In this document: positions 1-5,267 of the stretch, piece after piece
Layout of the letters: every line of letters begins with the position of its first letter
Numbering within the stretch: the first letter of the stretch is position 1
From: CAYNFH01 sp964396385
GTDB lineage: Bacteria > Armatimonadota > Chthonomonadetes > Chthonomonadales > CAJBBX01
Assembly: GCA_964396385.1 (NCBI GenBank)
Contig: CAYNFH010000275.1
Location: forward strand, 1-7,696
Direction: 5' to 3'
DNA: 7,696 nt
Program-made: the position numbers and the translations under genes
Notes under the pieces: model-generated
What the model saw: the letters and a program-made list of their open reading frames with translations, nothing else
Database searches by the model: none
Told to the model about the DNA's origin: nothing

Positions 1-203
1 ACCGCGACCGTCCCTGCGGGACAGTTCCCGCGGGCCGGCTGCTGCCCCGCGTGTGCCATTGCTGCCCGCATGCAGCTTGGCTGGATTATAGAAGGCTCAA
101 GCGGGCCGTTCGCGGCGCGGCAGGGTTGGGGTGTGCGGGTGAGCCCTGCCCGCGACGGCGGGAAGTCGGCGCCAAGCACCTGTTAGCCGGGGGGTTATGA
201 TTA

Positions 204-345
204 TTGATCAAATAGTTCCACTACGACTCGTGTCCACGGAGGTGGACACTCGGCCGCCAGGCCACCCAGCCGAGGACCTTAGTCCGACGGCCGTCCCGGT
301 GGCCCGATAGCGGCAGTAATTCGGCAAAGCCATCAGCCCCCGGTC
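204..345. repeat. Cluster of short hairpins, probable dispersed noncoding element
   Basis: This stretch is a chain of small palindromes. TTGATCAA lies at 204-211. GTGTCCAC (230-237), a GGAG loop and GTGGACAC (242-249) form a perfect 8-bp stem. GGAC-CTTA-GTCC lies at 274-285, followed directly by the palindrome GACGGCCGTC (286-295). Read on the minus strand, the order of modules (a GGGGGCTGATGGC start, an AAGGTCC hairpin, a GTCCACCTCCGTGGAC hairpin) resembles dispersed noncoding repeats I have seen in several environmental phyla, but I cannot name a family. The boundaries are approximate. A second copy is needed to prove it is a repeat, and none lies in this window. Confidence 0.4.
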
Positions 346-382
346 ATCATGCCCCTCAAGCCCTGCATCGGCCGGATCTACA

Positions 383-493
383 CCCTTATTGCGCTTACCG
401 CGCTTACCGCGCAAGACCGGAGTCCTGTCCGGTTGAGCTTGGGCCGGGGCATGCGCTCCCTTATTACGCTTTCTTCGCTTTTTACGCAAACCT
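383..493. repeat. Two diverged copies of a nonamer tandem repeat
   Basis: Two 32-bp segments, 383-414 and 458-489, both begin CCCTTATT and end CGCAA, and match at 24 of 32 positions without gaps. Each is built on a 9-bp period: CGCTTACCG at 392 and 401, then CGCAAGACC at 410; and CGCTTTCTT at 467, CGCTTTTTA at 476, then CGCAAACCT at 485. One copy is GC-rich and the other AT-rich. The copies are offset by 75 bases, a multiple of three, so in one minus-strand frame they read LRGKRGKRNKG and LRKKRRKRNKG. I call this a repeat rather than a gene because that frame has no ribosome binding site and no recognisable domain. Confidence 0.55.
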
Positions 494-575
494 CTTTCCA
501 TTACCGCACCCACGCCGGTGGTCAATCGCATCCATAATTCGGCGCCGCCACTCCTCCCCATCGCCTGGATTAGCT

Positions 576-595
576 AATTTGAGACAATGTCTCAC
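576..595. repeat. 20-bp palindromic repeat, copy 1
   Basis: The sequence AATTTGAGACAATGTCTCAC contains a perfect 15-bp palindrome, TGAGACA-A-TGTCTCA (580-594). An identical 20-bp copy lies 91 bases downstream at 667-686. A perfect odd-length palindrome of this size could be the operator of a dimeric regulator or the core of a REP-like dispersed element; the sequence alone does not decide. The adjacent bases outside the 20-bp block differ between the copies. Confidence 0.7.
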
Positions 596-618
596 TCCCC
601 CTCCCCGGAATCCGGATC

Positions 619-641
619 TCACGACTCACGACTCACGACTC
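619..641 (+). repeat. Heptamer tandem repeat (TCACGAC)x3
   Basis: Three exact tandem copies of TCACGAC start at 619, 626 and 633, followed by a partial TC. The array lies within the 71-bp interval between the two identical palindromes. A perfect 7-bp period in noncoding DNA resembles the STRR (short tandemly repeated repetitive) heptamers known from heterocystous cyanobacteria. The resemblance is one of form, not evidence of relationship. Confidence 0.75.
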
Positions 642-666
642 CGCCGCAACGTGGCGCCGCCGCGCC

Positions 667-686
667 AATTTGAGACAATGTCTCAC
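667..686. repeat. 20-bp palindromic repeat, copy 2
   Basis: This is identical over 20 bases to 576-595, with the palindrome TGAGACA-A-TGTCTCA at 671-685. It lies 217 bases before the metallohydrolase start at 904. Two perfect copies within 111 bases suggest either a paired regulator site or the ends of a small element. The 71 bases between the copies hold only the TCACGAC heptamers and GC-rich sequence. Confidence 0.7.
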
Positions 687-888
687 GCTAAGTTTACTGG
701 GTGCATACCCACCACTTCACGGCTGACGGAACGCAGGGACTAAGGGCGTGGAACGGCGGGGCACCCCACCACTTTGGGCCGTCTGCCCCTCTACGCGCAT
801 TCAAACAAAGAGGACCTTCCGCCGCCGAATCGTGCAGGTCATGCCGCTCCTGAGGCGAATGGAAGCAGCATAATGGCTTTCGATGCGC

Positions 889-896
889 GGAGGGGG
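889..896 (+). promoter_or_regulatory. Ribosome binding site that sets the start at 904
   Basis: GGAGGGGG is separated by 7 bases from the ATG at 904. The reading frame also has an ATG at 883, but that lies upstream of this Shine-Dalgarno sequence and has no purine-rich site of its own, so 904 is the better start. Confidence 0.75.
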
Positions 897-903
897 ACAC
901 GCG

Positions 904-3438
904 ATGGGGGAGTATAAACCGCTGGATATATCGGAGTATTGCAACGCCGGGAAGGAAGTGCTGGGCACGGAACACGCGCCGGCCGCGGGTGAACAGTCCT
1001 ACCACGGGCTGCCGTTCAAGATAGGCGCTCAGGATCCGGAACGGTGCCTGGTGATGGCGCGCCAGGATTCGCCCATGGGCATCCCAGTGAGGGGAGCGGC
1101 GCACTGGGTGCTGTTCGCACACGTGCTGCTCAACAGCCGCCTGCACCAGGGGGACCCGCCGGGCCGGGTTGCCGGCCACTACGAATTCGTCTACGCGGAC
1201 GGCCAGCGCGTACGCGTGCCCATCCGCGAGCGGTTCGAGGTGGCGGAGGTCCCCACGGGGTGGGGTGAAAGCCCCTTCCTTGCCGTGCCGGACCGGGACG
1301 ACAGCCTGCAGGACCGCTACTCCGGGGAGTGGGGGAGCACCGGATACCGCCAGACCGAGGTGCGCCAGGCGTGGCCGCGGGACTACTACCTCTGGGCCTG
1401 GCAAAACCCTCGGCCGGAGGTGGCGCTCGACCGGGTGGAGCTCTCCGCCGGGGAGCCCGGCGGCCCCACCCTGGCGCTGGCGGGCATCACGTTGAGTCAA
1501 CTAGATGAGGACCCGTTCCGCCGGGAGGCCGCCGTGCCTGTGGTGGTGACGCTTTCGGACCCCGGCGAGGAGAAGGGCCGTGTAGGGGTGGAGGTGACGG
1601 TGGACCGCGGCGTAGCCACCTACCCTTACCGCCTTCCCGCCCAGCCCACGCGGGCCTTCCTGGAGGACACACACCCCGGCTGGGGCGAGGAGCAGAATCC
1701 GAGGGATGACCGCCTCTACACGGAGGTCGCCGCCACCCCTTCCGCGACGCTGGCGGTGACCCGTGACGGGGAGGACCTGGCCCGCGCCAACTGGGGTGAC
1801 CTGCGCGGGAAGGGGGCCGTGGATGGGGGCCGCGCCCGCTTTGAGGTGGTGGACGCCGGCCGCAACTGGGTTCACACCACCGTGCTGGACGACGAGACGG
1901 GCAAGCCGGTGCCGTGCCGCGTCCACTTCCGCTCTCCGGAGGGCATTCCGTACGCCCCGCATGGTCACCACGCGCACGTCAACTCCAACCTGGGCACCTG
2001 GCACATCGACATCGGGGGCGACCTGCGCCTGGGGCAGATAAGCTACGCGTACATCGACGGCAAGTGCCAGGGCTGGCTGCCTCGCGGCGAAGTGATCGTG
2101 GACGTGGCGCGGGGCTATGAGTACGAGCCGGTCAGGACCCGCGTGGAGGTCCGGCCGGGCCAACGTGAGCTGACCCTGCGGATCAAGCGGCGGGAGAACC
2201 TCAACCGCGACCGGTACTTCAGTGGAGACACGCACGTCCACTTCCTCTCTACCCAGGGCGCGCTCACGGAGGCGGCGGCGGAGGACCTGGACGTGGTGAA
2301 CCTGCTGCTTTCCCAGTGGGGGCACCTCTTCACCAGCTCTGAGGAGTTCACCGGCCACGCGGCGGAGGCGGCGGACGGGCAGACCATTGTGTACGCCTCT
2401 CAGGAGAACCGGCAGCACCTGCTGGGACACCTGACTCTGCTGGGCCTGAGGGAGCCGGTGATGCCGTGGTGCTCGGATGGTCCCAGCGAGGCGGAGCTGG
2501 GCGGGAACCTGGAGACTACCATGAGCTACTGGGCGGACGCCTGTCACGCCCAGGGCGGGACGGTGGTTATCCCGCACCTGCCCAACCCCAACGGGGAGCC
2601 CGCCGCGCTCATCGCGACCGGCCGGGCGGATGCGGTGGAGTTCCTGGTCCACAACCCCTTCTTCCACCTGGAGTACTACAGGTACTTGAACGGCGGCTAC
2701 CGGCTGCCCCTGGCGGGCGGAACGGACAAGATGGACAGTGGCGTTCCCGTTGGGATGTACCGGACCTACGCCTACATCCCTCCGGACCAGCCGTTCACCT
2801 ACGACAACTGGTGCCGGGCACTCCGCTCCGGCAACACGTTCCTCTCCGGCGGGCCGCTGCTGCGCTTTACGGTGGACGGGCAGCCCATCGGCAGCACCGT
2901 CGCCCTGGCCCGGGACGGAGGAACGGTGGAGGTGGAGGCGACGGCCACCAGCATCTTCCCCATCCACTCTCTGGAAGTGGTAATGGGCCGTTCTTCAATT
3001 GAAAATAGAAAATCGAAAATTGAAAATCAACACGAGGTAGTCGCGTCAACAGAGGATTCCAACGGGGCCAAAGAGCTTCGCCTCCGCGCCACGTTACGCG
3101 TCCAAGGGTCGACCTGGCTCTGCGCTCGGTGCGCCGGTCCTGGCTACACGGCCATCCGCCACCACGACTCCTGGCGGCGGGGCATCATGGCGCACACCTC
3201 GCCCATCTACATCGCCTGCGGCGACGGGTACGACCTCTGCAGCCCGGAGACACTGCACTACATGCTGACGCTGCTGGACGGCAGCCTCCAGCACATCCGG
3301 CGAGCGCCCCAGTGGCGGCCGGGATCCGTCACGCACCACCACGGCGAAGCGGACCATCAGGCCTTCCTGGAGCGCCCGTTCCAGCAGGCGATCTCAGCGG
3401 TGCATAGGCGGCTGCACGAGCTGGGAATAGAGCATTGA
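904..3438 (+). CDS. CehA/McbA-like PHP-domain metallohydrolase
   Basis: This encodes an 844-residue soluble protein with no signal peptide or membrane segment. Residues 1 to about 300 look like beta-sandwich domains (PLDISEYCN and LPFKIG near the start). About 300-425 resembles a carboxypeptidase-regulatory-like fold (DDETGKPVPCRVHF). About 435-690 is a PHP-type metal-dependent hydrolase domain, followed by a beta-rich C-terminus. Candidate metal ligands are His444 and His446 in SGDTHVHF, Glu501, His505 and His509 in ENRQHLLGH, His558 in VIPHLPNP and Asp608 in GGTDKMD. CehA/McbA proteins are named for carbamate-ester hydrolysis, but most relatives have unknown substrates; carbohydrate-like N-terminal modules hint at a glycan or phosphoester substrate, which is inference. 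The AT-rich heptamer array at 2994-3030 adds about 14 residues (SSIENRKSKIENQH, 697-710) in the C-terminal domain. The stop codon is the first triplet of an octamer array. The family call is firm and the substrate is unknown. Confidence 0.88.
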   Translation: MGEYKPLDISEYCNAGKEVLGTEHAPAAGEQSYHGLPFKIGAQDPERCLVMARQDSPMGIPVRGAAHWVLFAHVLLNSRLHQGDPPGRVAGHYEFVYADGQRVRVPIRERFEVAEVPTGWGESPFLAVPDRDDSLQDRYSGEWGSTGYRQTEVRQAWPRDYYLWAWQNPRPEVALDRVELSAGEPGGPTLALAGITLSQLDEDPFRREAAVPVVVTLSDPGEEKGRVGVEVTVDRGVATYPYRLPAQPTRAFLEDTHPGWGEEQNPRDDRLYTEVAATPSATLAVTRDGEDLARANWGDLRGKGAVDGGRARFEVVDAGRNWVHTTVLDDETGKPVPCRVHFRSPEGIPYAPHGHHAHVNSNLGTWHIDIGGDLRLGQISYAYIDGKCQGWLPRGEVIVDVARGYEYEPVRTRVEVRPGQRELTLRIKRRENLNRDRYFSGDTHVHFLSTQGALTEAAAEDLDVVNLLLSQWGHLFTSSEEFTGHAAEAADGQTIVYASQENRQHLLGHLTLLGLREPVMPWCSDGPSEAELGGNLETTMSYWADACHAQGGTVVIPHLPNPNGEPAALIATGRADAVEFLVHNPFFHLEYYRYLNGGYRLPLAGGTDKMDSGVPVGMYRTYAYIPPDQPFTYDNWCRALRSGNTFLSGGPLLRFTVDGQPIGSTVALARDGGTVEVEATATSIFPIHSLEVVMGRSSIENRKSKIENQHEVVASTEDSNGAKELRLRATLRVQGSTWLCARCAGPGYTAIRHHDSWRRGIMAHTSPIYIACGDGYDLCSPETLHYMLTLLDGSLQHIRRAPQWRPGSVTHHHGEADHQAFLERPFQQAISAVHRRLHELGIEH
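2994..3030 (+). repeat. AT-rich heptamer array inserted in frame in a gene
   Basis: Four tandem heptamers of the form NGAAAAT start at 3000, 3007, 3014 and 3021 (TGAAAAT, AGAAAAT, CGAAAAT, TGAAAAT), preceded by the palindrome TTCAATTGAA (2994-3003). About 20% of the bases are G or C, against roughly two-thirds in the surrounding gene. The array is read through as IENRKSK-IEN, a heptapeptide period that follows from reading a 7-bp unit in triplets. Removing codons 697-710 would join EVVMGR to EVVASTED, a smoother beta-strand and turn. This strongly suggests an insertion that kept the frame. Confidence 0.8.
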
Positions 3439-3472
3439 CCTGATGACCTGGTGACCTGGTGACCTGGTGACC
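3436..3472 (+). repeat. Octamer tandem repeat TGACCTGG at a gene end
   Basis: The unit TGACCTGG occurs at 3444, 3452 and 3460, preceded by a one-mismatch copy (TGACCTGA at 3436) and followed by a partial TGACC (3468-3472), about 4.6 units in all. The first TGA is the stop codon of the metallohydrolase. GGTGAC at 3466-3471 can pair with GTCACC at 3488-3493, but there is no T run, so this is not a clear intrinsic terminator. It fills most of the 66-bp spacer between two convergent genes. Confidence 0.75.
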
Positions 3473-3504
3473 GCGCTACGAGTCCTTGTCACCCTGTCAG
3501 TTCT

Positions 3505-4446
3505 TCAGGCGGCCATCGGGATGGCGGGCGCGCAGAGGAACTCCTCCGCCAGGCGGTTGAACCGCTCCGGCTCCTCCTCATGCGGGCAGAGCGCGCTGCG
3601 GTCGAAGACGGTCAATGCGGTGTCTGGCCGGATCTCCCGGATGGTCTCCGCATCCTGCAGCGGAGGCTTGGCGGCCAGGCGGCCCCACGCCAGATGCATC
3701 CGCTGGCGTACCTTTGGAATGACGCCTCGAATATCTACGTTGAGCAGGCCTGAGAGCCGCGACCGCTCGACGTAGGGGGCGTTGGGCCGGTGGCTCACCC
3801 AGTAGTGCGCCTCCACCAACTGCGGGCCGGCGAACAGCTCGTTGGAGTAGACGTCCTCCTGCAGATGCTCCTGGATGGCGCTCCGGGAGGTCACGCGGTC
3901 CGTCAGCGCCGCGCCCACGAGAGGTGCCTGGAGCATCCCGTACGCCAGCCCCGCGAGCGCGGGCGGACGGTGGGTGGAAATGCCGCACGGCGCGACCAGC
4001 AGCAGCCGCTCGATGAGACCGCGACGCTCGTACGCCAGGTGGGCCAGGTAGCTCGCTCCCAGCCCGCTGCCTACCACGCGCGCCTCCGGTCCGACAACAT
4101 TGAAGAGAAAATCGCTCAGGAACTGGATGTAGTCGGAAGCGTGGTAGGGATTCGGCCTTGCGTCGGAGAGCCCGTATCCGGGCAGGTCTACGGCGTACAC
4201 GCTCATGCAGGAGCCCAGCGCCTCCACGTTCTGCCGCCACTCCAGGCAGCTCGCACCCACGTCCGGCATGTGGACCAGGAGCACCGATGGGCCGGCGCCA
4301 AAGCGCCGGTAGTGTACGCGGTGACCGTGCCACGTAAAGAACTGTGACGTGCCTGGAAGCTCGCTTATGAGTGGTGGTGGGGGTGCGGCAGGGCTCTGCG
4401 CGGTGGCCGAAGTATCTCTCCGCAGGCGGATAGCGTGATGAGACAT
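3505..4446 (-). CDS. Alpha/beta-hydrolase-fold protein lacking its catalytic residues
   Basis: This is 313 residues, usual for the fold and without a signal peptide. ATG at 4446 is chosen because AGAGGAG (4453-4459) lies 6 bases upstream; a TTG immediately before it is an alternative. Residues 18-25 are a Pro/Ala linker, then VHYRRFGAGPSVLLVH and YAVDLPGYGLSD match the core of the family. At the nucleophile elbow, normally G-x-S-x-G, the protein reads G126-S-G-L-G130, so Gly128 takes the Ser position. LAWGRLAAKPPL aligns without gaps to the usual WGExDxxxP, putting Ala258 at the acid position. RSALCPHEEEPERFN aligns to GxGHxPHxExPExFN, putting Leu286 at the catalytic His. The oxyanion-hole HG is HM. 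By sequence it is a likely pseudoenzyme, perhaps a binding or scaffold protein. It is convergent with the metallohydrolase, so co-transcription is excluded. Confidence 0.85.
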   Translation of the reverse strand: MSHHAIRLRRDTSATAQSPAAPPPPLISELPGTSQFFTWHGHRVHYRRFGAGPSVLLVHMPDVGASCLEWRQNVEALGSCMSVYAVDLPGYGLSDARPNPYHASDYIQFLSDFLFNVVGPEARVVGSGLGASYLAHLAYERRGLIERLLLVAPCGISTHRPPALAGLAYGMLQAPLVGAALTDRVTSRSAIQEHLQEDVYSNELFAGPQLVEAHYWVSHRPNAPYVERSRLSGLLNVDIRGVIPKVRQRMHLAWGRLAAKPPLQDAETIREIRPDTALTVFDRSALCPHEEEPERFNRLAEEFLCAPAIPMAA

Positions 4447-4452
4447 CAAGAT

Positions 4453-4459
4453 CTCCTCT
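4453..4459 (-). promoter_or_regulatory. Ribosome binding site for the alpha/beta-hydrolase-fold gene
   Basis: On the minus strand AGAGGAG precedes the ATG at 4446 by 6 bases. With the TTG at 4449 the spacing would be only 3, which favours ATG. Confidence 0.7.
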
Positions 4460-4472
4460 GGACAAACTGCAC

Positions 4473-4529
4473 GACGGAAGACGGCGGACCGATTCCGAAA
4501 TCCGTCTTCCGTCTACCGTCGTTCGTCAA
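4473..4529. repeat. Inverted repeat built from heptamers
   Basis: GACGGAAGACGG (4473-4484) and CCGTCTTCCGTC (4502-4513) are perfect 12-bp inverted arms around a 17-base loop. The right arm begins a 7-bp-period array, CCGTCTT, CCGTCTA, CCGTCGT, TCGTCAA (4502-4529). The left arm has the same period (GACGGAA, GACGGCG). It lies in the spacer between the divergent genes starting at 4446 and 4663, where it could fold as RNA in the leader of the minus-strand gene. There is no T run to make it a terminator. Confidence 0.7.
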
Positions 4530-4650
4530 TCCGGTACAGAAATAGACCCCCCGCCGCCTTCAGATGTTCCGAAGCGGGCAATTCGGGACATGCTGAGAAG
4601 GACACACGGTCCCGCGCTCCGAACCTAACACGTGTCATCTTTCGTCAACC

Positions 4651-4656
4651 AAGGAG
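4651..4656 (+). promoter_or_regulatory. Ribosome binding site for the small Thr/Gly-rich gene
   Basis: AAGGAG with a 6-base gap before the ATG at 4663 is a near-consensus Shine-Dalgarno sequence. It is the main evidence that the short frame is translated. Confidence 0.75.
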
Positions 4657-4662
4657 CTTCCA

Positions 4663-4911
4663 ATGACAGACACTGAGCAGACCACGCCCACCACCGCCAC
4701 AGATCCGCCGGTCGTAGGCACAAACGACGAGTGCAACGCCGTCCCCACCACGGCCTCCCAGGGCGGCGCGGCGCTGGCCGCTGACCTGGGCGCCGACGAG
4801 ACCGGTGACACGGGCGGCGGCATCACGGCGGGGAAAGTTACCGGCAACGACACCGCCACCACGGGGGACAGCATTCCCGGTGGGGTATCTACGTCTACCC
4901 AGAACGGCTAA
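4663..4911 (+). CDS. Small acidic Thr/Gly-rich hypothetical protein
   Basis: This encodes 82 residues that I do not recognise. By count it has 19 Thr and 14 Gly, 11 acidic residues against one Lys (Lys58), one Cys (Cys24), and no Phe, Tyr, Trp, His or Arg. There is no signal peptide or membrane segment, so it is predicted to be largely disordered. A strong ribosome binding site (4651-4656) supports translation. It is divergent from the alpha/beta-hydrolase-fold gene and ends 7 bases from the stop codon of the convergent gene at 4919-5167. The 216-bp upstream spacer holds a heptamer inverted repeat and two copies of TTCGTCAA (4522-4529 and 4641-4648), which might be regulatory. Possible roles are a small secreted or modified peptide or a stress-related disordered protein; nothing in the sequence decides. 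A competing minus-strand frame over the same bases lacks comparable start signals. Confidence 0.6.
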   Translation: MTDTEQTTPTTATDPPVVGTNDECNAVPTTASQGGAALAADLGADETGDTGGGITAGKVTGNDTATTGDSIPGGVSTSTQNG

Positions 4912-4918
4912 TCGTCGC

Positions 4919-5167
4919 CTAGTACCTCGGGGGACCCTGGTCGAGCGCGAGGAGACGAATGGACGCGGCCAGGTCCCGCGTGGAGCGCTGCTGCACCTGG
5001 TACAGCGGAACGGAGAGCCGCCGGTCTCCGACGATCACGGTGACCGTCCTATCGGCCGATACCGTAGTGGTGATGGATCCTGCGGGGATGCGTATCCAGA
5101 TGTGACCGTTGCGGCACGCCATCTCGATGGCGGTCCGCAGTTTTTTCAGTAAATACTCGTCCGGCAT
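4919..5167 (-). CDS. Small hypothetical protein
   Basis: This encodes 82 residues with a balanced, protein-like composition. The N-terminus (DEYLLKKLRTAIEMACRNG) looks like an amphipathic helix. It is followed by alternating hydrophobic segments (HIWIRIPAGSITTTV, RTVTVIVGDRRLSVPLYQV) typical of a small beta-sheet, then a C-terminal helix (STRDLAASIRLLALDQ). I do not recognise a family. ATG at 5167 is the only start codon in the frame after the in-frame stop at 5186-5188. AGAGGAG (5181-5187) overlaps that stop and sits 13 bases from the ATG, which is long for a Shine-Dalgarno sequence. It is convergent with the Thr/Gly-rich gene (7 bases between stops) and divergent from the gene at 5268 across 100 bases. 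Opposite orientations argue against an operon with either. Confidence 0.55.
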   Translation of the reverse strand: MPDEYLLKKLRTAIEMACRNGHIWIRIPAGSITTTVSADRTVTVIVGDRRLSVPLYQVQQRSTRDLAASIRLLALDQGPPRY

Positions 5168-5267
5168 CTCGTCCCGGTGGCTCCTCTAACGTTCGTCTGT
5201 GCGGCGAGCGTGTACCAAGCCAGATTATCGGTATAGGAGCAACCCGTCCTCACCCGGCATCAATACC

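Larger units (their letters stand above)
1..903. other. Long noncoding, repeat-rich region
   Basis: I find no protein gene here that I can support. Frames open at the left edge stop at about 90, 186 and 200 without a recognisable product. The left 200 bases contain short GC-rich hairpins: GTCCC/GGGAC at 10-22, the palindrome CCCGCGGG at 28-35, and a stem of GGCAGGG (119-125) with CCCTGCC (144-150), extended by three more pairs across one bulge. None is followed by a T run, so I do not call a terminator. From about 204 the region is a succession of repeats, listed separately. A CATAAT at 869-874 could be a -10 element for the gene at 904, but no convincing -35 lies 17 bases upstream. The absence of coding signal and the density of palindromes are visible directly; that this is a repeat-accumulating spacer is inference. 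Confidence 0.6.

Noticed and set aside
1..200. Reading frames open at the left edge, possibly the end of an upstream gene
   Set aside because: Two frames run to 186 and 200, but the products are Cys/Arg/Gly-rich without any recognisable pattern, and both are equally open.
208..561. A 117-codon minus-strand reading frame rich in Lys/Arg
   Set aside because: No ribosome binding site precedes the ATG at 561 or later candidate starts, no domain is recognisable, and the frame is made of nonamer repeats and hairpins. It is kept only as a repeat observation.
576..686. The two 20-bp palindromes as a CRISPR array
   Set aside because: There are only two copies, the unit is only 20 bp, the intervening 71 bp is too long for a spacer and contains its own tandem repeat, and no cas gene is present.
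708..774. CCCACCACTT repeated at 708-717 and 765-774
   Set aside because: A 10-bp direct repeat in GC-rich DNA with no further similarity around it; it may be chance.
694..1500. A 268-codon minus-strand frame and a second (1501-2967) antisense to the metallohydrolase gene
   Set aside because: Both are antisense shadows of a gene with clear PHP motifs, as GC-rich genes often produce; their products are Arg/Pro/His-rich with no domain.
3578..4465. An alternative minus-strand frame over the alpha/beta-hydrolase-fold gene
   Set aside because: The Arg/Ala-rich product has no motifs, whereas the other frame has a full hydrolase-fold pattern and a good ribosome binding site.
4635..4874. A 79-codon minus-strand frame over the small Thr/Gly-rich gene
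   Set aside because: The plus-strand frame has a near-consensus ribosome binding site; the minus frame does not, and its Val/Pro/Ser composition mirrors the Thr/Gly codons of the other strand.
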